Shown piece after piece: positions 27,602-37,509 of a stretch of 64,000 nucleotides of DNA. Each line of letters opens with the position of its first letter. Positions within the stretch are counted from its first letter, which is position 1. This stretch comes from G965216255 sp965216255 (GTDB lineage Bacteria > Bacteroidota > Rhodothermia > Rhodothermales > Bin80): NCBI GenBank assembly GCA_965216255.1, contig OZ244148.1, forward strand, positions 3,410,001 to 3,474,000, written 5' to 3'. Below the pieces are notes generated by a model. It saw nothing but the letters and a program-made list of their open reading frames with translations. It ran no database searches and was not told the DNA's origin. The translations under genes were made by a program, and so were the position numbers.

Positions 27602-28639
27602 ATGATACCTGAGTGGGCACCCAATCTCCATCCGATGGTGGTGCATTTTCCCATCGTACTCTTCCTGGCGGCATGTGCCGTGGATGGCGCGGCATTGTTG
27701 CTACGAAAGCGTCCTGCGCTGCGCACCGGTGCCACCGCGCTTTATGTGGCTGGAGCAGTGGCCACGCTCGCAGGCTTCCTAAGCGGCCGGCAGGCGGCGG
27801 ACTCGGTGCAGATCAGTGGCCACGTCAACACTTTGCTAACAGACCATGCGGACTGGGCCGCCATCATGCTCTGGTTCTTTGGCATCTACGCGGGTCTACG
27901 CCTATTGCTGTGGTGGAAGGGGCGCGGCCTCGTTTTGTCGGGCGCAGCATTTCTGGTTGGGGCCGGAGGTCTTTTCCTGGTCTTCGGAACCGCTGAAAGG
28001 GGAGCTCGACTGGTCTTCGAACACGGCGTCGGCGTGGGCCGTGTCTCGGACCTGGAAGAGGAGCTCCTCAGGCGTGATCTGGCTCTGGCAGAGGCTGGCG
28101 CACCAAGGATTAAAGAGGACGGCTCTTGGTCGTGGATCCCCGGGCCGCATGCGACGGAGGCGTTTAGGCAGGGTTTTGTGATGCTCTCGGACACAGGGTT
28201 CACAGCAGAGACCCGCGCGGATTCCGCTCTCGCGCTGACGATTCAGGATGCAGTGCTTTTCTTCGTTGTCGATGAGCAGTTGGGAAGCGTGCAGATTGAT
28301 GCCGCCATGGATTGGCGCGCATTTACGGGTTCGGTGCAGATTGTGCACCATGTGCGGGACACGCTCAACTATCTGTTTACGGAGGTGCAGGGGGATGTCA
28401 TGCGGCAGGGCCGGGTGGTGGCCGGAATGCCGGATCTTATGGATGAAAGGCCTTATTCCGGCCCTGCATCCGGCGGGATCCGGGTGGTCGCAGACCGGAC
28501 ACATTTCCGGGCCTATGCCGGTGGCGGGCTCGTCACGCACGGCCACGGCGCTGAGCCCGAGCCCGGAAGCGTTGGCCTGCGTCTGCGCGGCAGTGGAACC
28601 GTCCTTCTCGGCGCTGTCCAGGTGCAGGCGCTTCGGTAG
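27602..28639 (+). CDS. DUF2231-type membrane protein
   Basis: 345 aa. The N-terminal third holds the DUF2231 pattern: APNLHPMVVHFPIVLFLAAC, then GFLSGRQAAD, TDHADWAAIMLWFFGIYAG and a fourth helix, making four membrane segments with conserved histidines. DUF2231 proteins are associated with cytochrome/haem or redox membrane functions in some species, but this is not settled. Residues 150-345 are a soluble domain I do not recognise (LEEELLRRDLALAEAG, FTAETRADSALALTIQ, FRAYAGGGLVTHGHGAEP). It starts 70 bp after copA and may be cotranscribed. Confidence 0.72.
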   Translation: MIPEWAPNLHPMVVHFPIVLFLAACAVDGAALLLRKRPALRTGATALYVAGAVATLAGFLSGRQAADSVQISGHVNTLLTDHADWAAIMLWFFGIYAGLRLLLWWKGRGLVLSGAAFLVGAGGLFLVFGTAERGARLVFEHGVGVGRVSDLEEELLRRDLALAEAGAPRIKEDGSWSWIPGPHATEAFRQGFVMLSDTGFTAETRADSALALTIQDAVLFFVVDEQLGSVQIDAAMDWRAFTGSVQIVHHVRDTLNYLFTEVQGDVMRQGRVVAGMPDLMDERPYSGPASGGIRVVADRTHFRAYAGGGLVTHGHGAEPEPGSVGLRLRGSGTVLLGAVQVQALR

Positions 28640-28782
28640 GATTGGAATCGGGCAGGCGTGCTGCCATCCTGTCACGTTTAGTAGTTTGGTACGTTTTTCG
28701 AACGGCTTTGCGGTAGGGGCAGAAGGACAACCTGGCAGCCCCTAGCTGCTACCAGCAAACAAACAGCTTACCACGCAAAGCC

Positions 28783-31407
28783 ATGAATCTGGAACGATTT
28801 ACCACCAAGGCTCAGGAAGCCGTACGGAATGCTCTCCAAATTGCCTCACAGATGGGGCATCAGGGGTTGGAGCCTCCACACCTGCTGAAGGCATTCTTAT
28901 CGGATTCCCTTAGTATCGTTGTCACGATACTAAAGAGACTGGACGTTAGCCTCGGCCTTCTCGAAGCCCGCTCGGACGAAGAACTTCATTTGCTTCCTGT
29001 AGTGAGTGGCGCCAGCGTTTCGGACCAATACTTGGGTTCGGGAGCTGCGAAAGTATTTGATAGGTCGCTTGCCGAGGCGAAAGTGCTCAAGGACGACTTC
29101 GTCAGTAGCGAGCACATTCTGATCGCGCTGGCTATGGCCAGGGACAGGGTGGGTGACATGCTACGGGAGCAGGGGGCTACCAGGGATTCTATCCTGGGCA
29201 TTATGCAGGAGGTCCGCGGTGCATCCCGCGTCACGGACAGGCATGCCGAAGACCGTTTCCAGGCGTTGGAGCGCTTCACGCGTGACCTCAACGATCTCGC
29301 TGCCAGCGGCAGGATAGACCCGGTTATTGGCCGCGACGAAGAGATCCGGCGCGTACTGCAGATTCTTTCCAGAAGAACGAAGAACAATCCGGTTCTCATT
29401 GGCGAACCCGGTGTAGGCAAGACAGCCATTGCCGAGGGGATTGCCATCCGGATCGTTCAGGGCGATGTCCCGGAAGGCCTGAAATCCAAGAAGCTGCACG
29501 CTCTGGATATGGGCGCCTTGATCGCTGGAGCAAAATTCCGCGGTGAATTTGAGGATCGGCTCAAGGCCGTTGTAAAGGAGGTGTCGGAGTCCGATGGCAG
29601 AATTCTGCTCTTTATAGATGAGATTCACACGCTGGTCGGGGCCGGTGCGGCAGAGGGTGCGATGGACGCGGCCAATATTCTCAAGCCCGCCTTATCGCGC
29701 GGTGACCTGAGGGCCATAGGGGCTACCACGCTAGATGAATACAGAAAGTACCTGGAGAAGGACAAGGCCCTGGAGCGGCGCTTTCAGACCGTTGTCGTTG
29801 ACGAGCCTGACGTCGAGGATTCGATTTCCATTCTGCGTGGCATCAAGGACCGTTATGAGGTGTATCACGGTGTCCGCATTACGGACGGTGCCATCATTGC
29901 TGCCGCCCAGCTCAGTGATCGTTACATCACGGACCGCCACTTGCCGGACAAGGCTATAGATCTTGTAGACGAGGCCATGGCCCGCCTACGAATCGAGATC
30001 GACTCCATGCCGGAAGACCTGGATGTTCTGGAAAGAAACATCCGGCAGCTCGAGATCGAGCGTGAAGCCATAAAGCGGGAGAATGATTCGCAAAAACTGC
30101 GGGCAATTGATCAGCATATTGCCAATCTCGACGCAGATCGAATGGAACTGCGCGGTCGATGGGGTGCAGAGAAGGAGCTGATCGCAAGCATAAGAATGGC
30201 CAAGGAAGAGATCGAGCAATTCCGGACTAAGGACGAGGTTCTCGTACGCAAGGGGGCCTATGAGGACGTGGCGGAGATACGGCACGGCCATATTCCGCGT
30301 CTGGAGCGAATAATCGACGAGGCAACCGAAAAGCTTGCCGAAATTCAGAAAGAGGGCGCGCTGCTGAAGGAAGAGGTTGACAGCGAAGATATTGCCGAGA
30401 TTGTTGCCCGTTGGACGGGCGTTCCTGTGGCGCGCATGCTGGAAAGTGAGCGGGCCAAACTATTGCGCATAGAAGAGGAGTTGCGGCGCCGCGTCGTGGG
30501 GCAGGAAGAGGCGCTTGCGGCGGTAGCCCACGCGGTTCGGCGCGGACGTGCCGGATTGCAGGAGGAAGGGCGGCCCATAGGCTCCTTTATTTTCCTGGGT
30601 TCGACCGGTGTCGGTAAAACCGAACTGGCGAAGGCGCTGGCCGCGTTCCTGTTCAACGACGAAAACGCACTGGTACGCCTGGACATGAGTGAGTATCAGG
30701 AACGGCACGCCGTGAGCAGGCTGGTAGGTGCACCGCCCGGCTACGTAGGCTACGAGGAAGGGGGGCAGCTCACCGAGAGCGTCCGGCGACGGCCGTATTC
30801 CGTGGTCCTGCTGGATGAAATCGAAAAAGCCCATCCCGAAGTGTTCAATATCCTGCTGCAGCTACTGGACGACGGGCGGCTGACCGATAACAAGGGGCGT
30901 ACGACCGATTTCAAGAATGTCATCGTCATCATGACGAGCAATCTCGGCTCCGAGCTCCTTCGACGCCGCATTGAGGCCGTTGATGGCGAATTACCGGAGC
31001 GGGAGCGGGGGCAGCTGAGGCAAGAGATCCTCGGCCTGCTCAAGGAGCACCTGCGTCCCGAGTTTCTCAACCGTATTGATGAAACAGTGCTGTTCAATTC
31101 CCTGGGTCCTGAGCACATTCGGCGCATTGTGGAGATCCAGTTTGATCGCATTCGAGAGCTTGCTCATCGCGGCCACGGCATTCAGCTTTCGCTGAGCCCG
31201 TCGGCGATGGATTATCTGGCCAGACACGGATTCGATCCCGCCTTCGGTGCGCGGCCGATCAAGCGGCTCCTGCAGCGTGAGATCACCAACCGCCTTGCAG
31301 AGGAAGTCCTTGCGGGCTGGATTGGTGAGGGACAGGCGGTATTGGTAGATGTGGCGCTGGATGAGGCGGGGCTTATGATGGAAGTTATGCATGCTGTCCC
31401 AGCCTAA
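28783..31407 (+). CDS. clpB: ATP-dependent chaperone ClpB
   Basis: 874 aa. N-terminal Clp repeat domain at residues 1-145 (FTTKAQEAVRNALQIASQMG, EPPHLLKAFLSD). First AAA+ domain with Walker A GEPGVGKTA (about 207) and FIDEIHTLVGAG. Coiled-coil middle domain about 410-535, the ClpB-specific disaggregase module. Second AAA+ with GSTGVGKTE (about 606), LDEIEKAHPEVFNILLQLLDDGRLTD and GARPIKRLLQREI. It rescues aggregated proteins with DnaK. No IGL/F ClpP-binding loop seen. No CIRCE or sigma-32 site recognised upstream. Confidence 0.96.
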   Translation: MNLERFTTKAQEAVRNALQIASQMGHQGLEPPHLLKAFLSDSLSIVVTILKRLDVSLGLLEARSDEELHLLPVVSGASVSDQYLGSGAAKVFDRSLAEAKVLKDDFVSSEHILIALAMARDRVGDMLREQGATRDSILGIMQEVRGASRVTDRHAEDRFQALERFTRDLNDLAASGRIDPVIGRDEEIRRVLQILSRRTKNNPVLIGEPGVGKTAIAEGIAIRIVQGDVPEGLKSKKLHALDMGALIAGAKFRGEFEDRLKAVVKEVSESDGRILLFIDEIHTLVGAGAAEGAMDAANILKPALSRGDLRAIGATTLDEYRKYLEKDKALERRFQTVVVDEPDVEDSISILRGIKDRYEVYHGVRITDGAIIAAAQLSDRYITDRHLPDKAIDLVDEAMARLRIEIDSMPEDLDVLERNIRQLEIEREAIKRENDSQKLRAIDQHIANLDADRMELRGRWGAEKELIASIRMAKEEIEQFRTKDEVLVRKGAYEDVAEIRHGHIPRLERIIDEATEKLAEIQKEGALLKEEVDSEDIAEIVARWTGVPVARMLESERAKLLRIEEELRRRVVGQEEALAAVAHAVRRGRAGLQEEGRPIGSFIFLGSTGVGKTELAKALAAFLFNDENALVRLDMSEYQERHAVSRLVGAPPGYVGYEEGGQLTESVRRRPYSVVLLDEIEKAHPEVFNILLQLLDDGRLTDNKGRTTDFKNVIVIMTSNLGSELLRRRIEAVDGELPERERGQLRQEILGLLKEHLRPEFLNRIDETVLFNSLGPEHIRRIVEIQFDRIRELAHRGHGIQLSLSPSAMDYLARHGFDPAFGARPIKRLLQREITNRLAEEVLAGWIGEGQAVLVDVALDEAGLMMEVMHAVPA

Positions 31408-31648
31408 CGGAATATTGCCGGCTTCGCATGCGCAAGTCCGGTCTCCTGCTACTAAGCAATAACGGTGGTAAAATGATAACAGCTTCTGGCAACGGAATTT
31501 AAGACGCTGTTTCTATACCATTTATACGTTATTGCATCTGTGATTCTATGGGACTTGCAAAACGGCATTTGCAGCCGTTACTTGTACCTGGAAAGCGTGA
31601 CACATTCCAGCCCACTTGGCGCAGCCCCCACGAGGGTAGATTTAGTCC

Positions 31649-34600
31649 ATGTACCTGAGCAAACTAGAGATTCACGGATTCAAGAGCTTTGCGGAGCCTA
31701 CCGTGATGCGGTTTGATCCCGGAATCACGGCCATAGTAGGTCCCAACGGTTGTGGGAAATCCAATGTTGTAGATGCCATTCGTTGGGTGATTGGTGAACA
31801 GCGGGCACGCGTACTGCGCTCCGGCAAGATGGAGAATATCATCTTTAACGGTGCTGCGACGCGTCGGCCTCTTGGCTTGGCCGAAGTACAGCTGACGATA
31901 GAGAACACGCGGGGCGTGCTGCCAACAGAATATGCAGAAGTGGCGCTCGGTCGCCGACTTTACCGCTCCGGTGAATCGGAGTATCTGCTCAACGGCACGC
32001 CGTGCCGACTACGTGACATCGTGGGCATCTTCCAGGATACGGGTATGGGTGCAGGTGCCTATTCCGTTATCGAGTTGAAGATGATCGAGCAGATTCTCTC
32101 AGAAAACGCGGAGGAGCGCAGGTATCTCTTCGAAGAGGCGGCGGGTATATCCAAATACAAGCACCGCAGGCTTCAGGCGATGCGGAAACTTGAGGGTATC
32201 CAGGCTGATCTTGCACGTCTGGAGGATGTGAGGGGCGAAATAGAAAAGCGTGTGCGGAGCCTGAAGCGCCAAGCCGCCACCGCCACTCGGCATCGAGATC
32301 TGGAGCAGCGCGCGGCGCTGTTACGTCGCGGCTTGGCCCGGCTCGAATTCGAAGGCCTGGAGCAGGAGACAGCGTGCGTGCGTGCGCGGCTGGACCAGCT
32401 ACGCCGCGAGTTAGCTGGACATACATCCAGGATTGGCCAGGCCGAAGCTACGCGTGAATCCCTTCGCAAGACCATGGTGGACAGGGAACAGGCCCTGTCG
32501 CGCCTGCAGGTGCAGCTTACCGACCATCTGTCGCGCGTGCGGGACCTGGAATCAGATCTGCGGTTGGAGCGGCAGCGATTCGATGTTGCCGAACGGGACA
32601 GGGACCGCCTGGGCGGTGAACTCGATGACGCAGCAGAAGAGAAAGAAGGCTTGGAAACGGCCCTTAGCCGCAATTTATCGGCCCTGGATGAGGCGAAGCC
32701 GCGGCAACGCGAAGCGGAAAACACGCTGCAACAGTGCGAATTGGCCCGAGACGGCGCCCGGTCGGATGCCGAACAGCGACGGATTGCCGCACGCAGGCTA
32801 AGAGTACGGGAAAGTGATTTGGCCTCGGACCTGAGTCTTTCCTCGCGGGCGCAGGACCGCATTGCCAACCGGATGGAGTTTCTGGGCGAAGAAGCAGCTC
32901 GCCTGGATTTGGAAGCCGCGGCATCGGAGGCAGCCAAGAGCCGGCTCGGGAGCCGCCTGGAGGCTGCAGCCGCGGATGTGAAGCTGGCAGAAGAACAAGG
33001 CGAAAAGGTGCGTGCCAGCCTGCTACAGGTTGAGAGGCAATATGACGACGCGAATCAAGAGCTGACGGGTGCTCGGCAGACGCTGCAGGAACTTGATCGG
33101 CGGTACGCGGCCCGAAAGGCCGAATGTTTGCTCCTGGAGCGCCTCCTGGCGTCGTACGATGAATTTCCCGAGGCCATACGTTTCCTGGCCTCGGATCCGA
33201 CATGGTGCCAGAGTGAAATTCAGGTGCTCAGCGACCTATTCACGTGCGCTCCTGTCTATCGAGCGGCACTGGACGCGGCACTGGGTGAATGGGGAAGCTG
33301 TTTCGTTGTTGACACGGAACGCGAGCTCAGCGCGGCCATTGGCCTGCTGAGGGCAGAGGAGAAGGGGCGTGCCGCATTCTTCGTGATGGAGCGTATGGAT
33401 GTCGATTGGGCGGCAGCTTTGGGCGAAGTAGAAGGCACGCTGCTGGCCCACGTACAGGTGAAGGCGGCACAGTATGAGCCGCTAGCCCGGTTGCTGCTGT
33501 ACGACACTTATCTGGTGGAGGCACTAGCCACGGCCGATTGCCCGGGCCGTTTTGTCACGGCTTCCGGTGAATGGGTGGACGCTCGCGGGTTTGTGCATGC
33601 GGGTGGGAAGGCCGCTGGCCGGTCCCTGGCGCGGATGGAGCGTCGGGATGATTTGAAGGCTGTTCGGGAGGCTTGTGCGGAACTGGGACGTAAAGTTGAG
33701 CGGCAGACCGCAAAGGAAAGCATGCTCACGGCCGCATTGGAGGAAATCTGCGTTGAAGAAGCGCGCGCCGCCGTGCGTGCGGCGGAAGGCATGCTCGAGG
33801 GTGCGAGGCGGCAATATCTTCGTCTCAAGGATGAGCACGCTGCCCTGGAGCGACAGAGGCGTGCTATCGCGGAGCGCCATGCTGCGGTTGAGAAGGAAAG
33901 GAAGATGGTTCTCGGGGCCGCCGACGGAGCGGCAGTAAGGGAACTTGAATCGCGCCTTGAATCGGTGCGGACAAACTTGAAGGAAGCGGACCTGGCCCTC
34001 GAAGCGGCGGAGCGCGAGAATCATGCCAGGCAAGATCAATATGCTGCGGCACATGTAGGTGCACTGGCTGAAAAGAGCGCGCGTGAGCAGATAGCGTGGG
34101 AGATAGAAGGAATTCGGGAGCGCTTGGATGCGCACCAAAAGCATACGACCCGGCTCCAGGAAAGGCAGATAGGATTGGGCCAGGTCCGGGATTCGGCAGG
34201 CCAGTCGGTTGTTGTGCTGGAAGAAGAACTCGGCGGAGTTCGCCGCAAGCGGCCCGCTCTGGAGGAGGCTGCCGCCACTGCCAAGGCAGACCTCCTGGGG
34301 ACGCGGGTCGAAATAGATCAGCTGGAAACAGATCTGCGCGGCGCTCGACGCATGCGGGAAGAAACGCTGCAGCAAGAGAACGCACTGGCCGTGCGTCTTG
34401 CTTCTCTGGAGACGCAGCGTGCGGAATTGTTTCGCCGGATTCCGGACATCGCCAGCGCCAATCCCGCCGAGGTGACCAATGCGGACGAAGCCACCGCGGA
34501 GTTGACTTCCCTGGAGGACAGGCTTAGGGCGATGGGCAGCGTTAACGCGCTGGCATTGGAGGAATATGGGGCTGAGCAAGAGCGCTTGGCATTCTTGACA

Positions 34601-35149
34601 GAGCAGTGTGAGGACCTTGTCGACGCGGGAAAGACGCTATCCAGAACTATATCCGAGATCAACGTTACGGCTGCCGCGCGCTTCTTAGAAACCTATGAAG
34701 CCATTGAGGAAAGCTTTGGCGAACTGTTCAGGGAGCTTTTCGGCGGCGATGCCAGTGGCCATTTGGCGCTGGCAGATCCTGCAGATCCCCTGGAGACACC
34801 CATCAACATTGCCGCAAGACCTCGGGGCAAGCGCCCAATCCATATTTCGCAGCTATCAAGTGGCGAGAAGACCTTGACCGCCATTGCGCTGCTTTTTGCC
34901 ATTTATCTCGTAAAGCCTAGCCCGTTCTGCTTTCTGGACGAAGTGGACGCGCCGCTCGACGAAGCCAATATTGAGCGCTTCATGCGTCTCATTCGCAGGT
35001 TTTCGCTTGATACGCAGTTCATACTCGTTACGCATAACAAGCGTACTATGGAGATGGCGGACAGGCTCTACGGGATCACGATGCAGGAGCAGGGCGTCTC
35101 GCGCCTGGTCGGAGTGCAGTTCGAAGAGGCCGTGGAGCTGGTTGGCTAG
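31649..35149 (+). CDS. smc: Chromosome segregation protein SMC
   Basis: 1166 aa. N-terminal ATPase half has Walker A GPNGCGKSN (31-39) and the EAAGISKYKHR block; long coiled coils at about 170-500 and 660-1000 flank the hinge (about 525-650, ALDAALGEWGSCFVVDTERE). The C-terminal half has the signature LSSGEKTLTAIALL (about 1070) and Walker B FCFLDEVDAPLDEANIERF. SMC rings compact and segregate chromosomes with ScpA and ScpB, which are not here. The signature reads LSSGE instead of LSGGE. The 3' end overlaps ridA, on the other strand, by 4 bp. The 240 bp upstream hold nothing recognised. Confidence 0.97.
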   Translation: MYLSKLEIHGFKSFAEPTVMRFDPGITAIVGPNGCGKSNVVDAIRWVIGEQRARVLRSGKMENIIFNGAATRRPLGLAEVQLTIENTRGVLPTEYAEVALGRRLYRSGESEYLLNGTPCRLRDIVGIFQDTGMGAGAYSVIELKMIEQILSENAEERRYLFEEAAGISKYKHRRLQAMRKLEGIQADLARLEDVRGEIEKRVRSLKRQAATATRHRDLEQRAALLRRGLARLEFEGLEQETACVRARLDQLRRELAGHTSRIGQAEATRESLRKTMVDREQALSRLQVQLTDHLSRVRDLESDLRLERQRFDVAERDRDRLGGELDDAAEEKEGLETALSRNLSALDEAKPRQREAENTLQQCELARDGARSDAEQRRIAARRLRVRESDLASDLSLSSRAQDRIANRMEFLGEEAARLDLEAAASEAAKSRLGSRLEAAAADVKLAEEQGEKVRASLLQVERQYDDANQELTGARQTLQELDRRYAARKAECLLLERLLASYDEFPEAIRFLASDPTWCQSEIQVLSDLFTCAPVYRAALDAALGEWGSCFVVDTERELSAAIGLLRAEEKGRAAFFVMERMDVDWAAALGEVEGTLLAHVQVKAAQYEPLARLLLYDTYLVEALATADCPGRFVTASGEWVDARGFVHAGGKAAGRSLARMERRDDLKAVREACAELGRKVERQTAKESMLTAALEEICVEEARAAVRAAEGMLEGARRQYLRLKDEHAALERQRRAIAERHAAVEKERKMVLGAADGAAVRELESRLESVRTNLKEADLALEAAERENHARQDQYAAAHVGALAEKSAREQIAWEIEGIRERLDAHQKHTTRLQERQIGLGQVRDSAGQSVVVLEEELGGVRRKRPALEEAAATAKADLLGTRVEIDQLETDLRGARRMREETLQQENALAVRLASLETQRAELFRRIPDIASANPAEVTNADEATAELTSLEDRLRAMGSVNALALEEYGAEQERLAFLTEQCEDLVDAGKTLSRTISEINVTAAARFLETYEAIEESFGELFRELFGGDASGHLALADPADPLETPINIAARPRGKRPIHISQLSSGEKTLTAIALLFAIYLVKPSPFCFLDEVDAPLDEANIERFMRLIRRFSLDTQFILVTHNKRTMEMADRLYGITMQEQGVSRLVGVQFEEAVELVG

Positions 35150-35529
35150 AGGAGGGCCTCTGCTTCAATTTCAACCAGCATGCGGGCATCGATGAGGCGT
35201 GCCACCTCCACCATGGTGGAGGTGGCACGAATGGCACGAAACACTTCCCCGTGGGCGCGGCCAACAGGCTCCGCGTACGCGGCAATGTCTGTAACGTACA
35301 TGCGCGTCCGAACCACGTTGGACAGCTGTGCGCCGACGGCCTTCAGAGCCGACTCGATATTGTGGAGGCATTGGACGGCCTGTGCGTACGGATTCCCGAT
35401 CCCGACGAGGTGGCCTCGCTCATTTAGCGCCGTAGTGCCGGCCACGAAGATATGCCGTCCCACGCGCACGGCCCGGGAGTAGCCAACGCGCGGCTCCCAC
35501 GGGCTCTGAGTAGAGAAATGACGCCGCAT
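35146..35529 (-). CDS. RidA/YjgF-family protein
   Basis: 127 aa. Family marks: VGYSRAVRVGRHIFVAGTTAL, YAQAVQCLHNIESALKAVGAQLSNVVRTRMYVTDI, and STMVEVARLIDARMLVEIEAEAL with the Arg and Glu of the imine-hydrolysing site region. RidA deaminates reactive enamines/imines; this branch (with GHLVGIGNPYAQ) belongs to broader Rid subfamilies of uncertain substrate. Its start overlaps the stop of the upstream membrane-protein gene (TGATG), so it is the last gene of that transcription unit. Contains a 32-bp perfect palindrome. Confidence 0.88.
   Translation of the reverse strand: MRRHFSTQSPWEPRVGYSRAVRVGRHIFVAGTTALNERGHLVGIGNPYAQAVQCLHNIESALKAVGAQLSNVVRTRMYVTDIAAYAEPVGRAHGEVFRAIRATSTMVEVARLIDARMLVEIEAEALL
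35198..35229. repeat. Perfect 32-bp palindrome inside ridA
   Basis: Bases 35198-35229 read the same on both strands (half-site CGTGCCACCTCCACCA). It encodes the conserved ATSTMVEVAR stretch on the minus strand. It lies 49 bp after the smc stop and could form a strong hairpin in either transcript, possibly ending smc transcription. Confidence 0.6.
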
Positions 35530-35957
35530 CAGGCGGATTCATTGCGGCCTGGGCTGCGAAGGGTCCGCACAAGCGGAAAGAGGGACGCCATGAAAAAGGC
35601 GCACAGCACTGCCGCAATCGCCATTGCCATCATCTGCGGTGCACCCTGAACGTACTTGCCGGCAATGAGCGCGACCGAGTTTCGTACATCATCAATTGAA
35701 TCTAGGACCAGCACGAGTGCCAGCAGGCCGGAAACAGAAAGCAGTGAACCGTGCCAGGTGGGCCGGCGACGCATGACGAAGTAAATGGCCAGAAAGGACC
35801 CTCCGTACAACGCCGGAATTAGCAATTTCCACTGCGGAGGGCCCGGAGGCGTCATGGCAAAGCTGCCCAAGCCAAGGATGATCAGTACCGTGCCGAGGAG
35901 CAGGACCGGCTTTCTGCGGCGGGCGTACATGCGCAGGAGATACGAATAGTCAACCAT
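35529..35957 (-). CDS. Hypothetical membrane protein
   Basis: 142 aa from ATG 35955-35957 (MVDYSYLLRMYARRRKPVLLLG); the frame extends upstream without a likely start. Four hydrophobic segments: about 18-35, 43-60, 70-86 and 105-127. No family recognised. Its stop overlaps the ridA start, and the MacB-like permease ends 150 bp upstream on the same strand. Confidence 0.65.
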   Translation of the reverse strand: MVDYSYLLRMYARRRKPVLLLGTVLIILGLGSFAMTPPGPPQWKLLIPALYGGSFLAIYFVMRRRPTWHGSLLSVSGLLALVLVLDSIDDVRNSVALIAGKYVQGAPQMMAMAIAAVLCAFFMASLFPLVRTLRSPGRNESA

Positions 35958-36107
35958 AACTAAAACTTCGTACCTCGCACCCTCGTTTGCATCGAAGTGA
36001 GGGTGAATTCTGCGTGGATACCCTGCGTTCCTGCCGAGGATCGCCGGCACCAGGAGCCAAAGAACTCTACCAGGCGTCTATTTCGCCACAACGGGGCTGC
36101 TGGCAGA

Positions 36108-37325
36108 TTATTCGTAGCGTAGAGCCTCGATGGGGTCAAGCGCCGCAGCCTTTCGAGCCGGATAGAATCCGAAGAAAATGCCGACTGCGCCGGAAAAAAC
36201 AAGTGCGATGGCGACGGTCTCCGGTGCAATCACCGTATTCCACCCCGTAATCTGCGCGACTGCGGCTGCGCAAGCGAAGCCCACGCCCATGCCTAAGAGG
36301 CCGCCTACCAGGCTCATCACTATGCTCTCCACCAGGAATTGGGTAAGTATGTCACGACCTCGGGCACCGATGGCCATGCGAATTCCGATTTCTCGGGTAC
36401 GCTCTGTTACGGAGACGAGCATGATATTCATGATGCCTATGCCGCCGACCAGCAGCGAAATGGACGCGATGGCTGCCAGAAGCAATGTCATGACCTCCGT
36501 AGTACCCTGCGCCGCGTCTGCCAGGTCAGACTGGTTCCGAACGGTAAAGTCTGCCTCTTCCCACTGGGAGAGGGAATGGGATTCCCGCATTATGGCCGTG
36601 ATTTCTTCCTGAGCAGCGGCAATGTCGTTGGGAGTTGCGGTACTGGCCAAAATCTGAAAAATCCGGCTCCAGCCGCTGAGCCTGGTCTGGACTGTCGTGT
36701 GCGGGGCCAGAATGATATCATCCTGGTCCGTTCCTGAGGCTGTCTGGCCCTTGGACTCCAGCACGCCGATCACACGTACGGGAACGTTGCGTACCTGCAC
36801 GATCTGGCCCGTTGGATCTTCACCCGGAAAAAGGTTCTCGGCCACGGTCTGGCCCAGCACTACCACCTTGCGCATCTGACGTACTTCGCTTAGATCGAAG
36901 AAGCGCCCGTGTTGCAGGTCCCAGTTTCGGATAATCTGGTAATCCGTGGATACGCCGTTTATGTTGGTACGCCAATTGCCCTGGCCCCCAATGACCTGGG
37001 TACGGGTAAAAACGACCGGCGATACAGCGGTGACCAGAAGGCTCTCACGCTGAATCTTTTCTGCATCCCGTACGGTAAGGCGGTTGAAACTCTGGGCCCC
37101 CCTGTGCACGCCTCCCTGCGAGCTGGTTCCCGGAGTTACAACAATCATGTTGGTGCCCAGATTGTTTACCTGTTCCTGAATCTTCGACTGCGCACCTTGG
37201 CCGATGGCAACCATGACAATCACGGCACCGACACCAATGATGATACCGAGCATCGTGAGCAGCGTGCGCATCTTGTTTTCCAGGATGCTGTGCAAGGCCA
37301 CGCCTATCAGGGTTGAGCCTCTCAT
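36108..37325 (-). CDS. MacB-like ABC transporter permease (FtsX family), without ATPase domain
   Basis: 405 aa. N-terminal helix (residues 20-42, RTLLTMLGIIIGVGAVIVMVAIG), then the periplasmic MacB_PCD domain (about 45-275), then three FtsX-type helices with SLLVGGIGIMNIMLVSVTERTREIGIRMAIGARG and FGFYPARKAAALDPIEALRYE. Such permeases move substrates or force through the envelope with an adaptor and a separate or fused ATPase. Here the adaptor is 184 bp upstream but no ATPase gene lies in the cluster. Complete. Confidence 0.92.
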   Translation of the reverse strand: MRGSTLIGVALHSILENKMRTLLTMLGIIIGVGAVIVMVAIGQGAQSKIQEQVNNLGTNMIVVTPGTSSQGGVHRGAQSFNRLTVRDAEKIQRESLLVTAVSPVVFTRTQVIGGQGNWRTNINGVSTDYQIIRNWDLQHGRFFDLSEVRQMRKVVVLGQTVAENLFPGEDPTGQIVQVRNVPVRVIGVLESKGQTASGTDQDDIILAPHTTVQTRLSGWSRIFQILASTATPNDIAAAQEEITAIMRESHSLSQWEEADFTVRNQSDLADAAQGTTEVMTLLLAAIASISLLVGGIGIMNIMLVSVTERTREIGIRMAIGARGRDILTQFLVESIVMSLVGGLLGMGVGFACAAAVAQITGWNTVIAPETVAIALVFSGAVGIFFGFYPARKAAALDPIEALRYE

Positions 37326-37509
37326 TGTGCTTTTGGGAATTGTGCTTTCGGCACGCGCTAGCGGGCTATCGACACGGTGTACGGTGTCCTAGATTTCCAG
37401 GGAGGGCACTCACTGGAAGAATTCATGGGTACACTGAATTGATAAGTGCGTCGCTCCATCTCCCGTGGCCAAAAGCCCGGGTGCACGGCAAAGTTGTCGC
37501 TCCTTCGTA

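Noticed and set aside
36108..37509. Possible ATPase domain hidden in the MacB-like permease or the 184-bp gap
   Set aside because: No Walker A, signature or Walker B motif is present in any frame.
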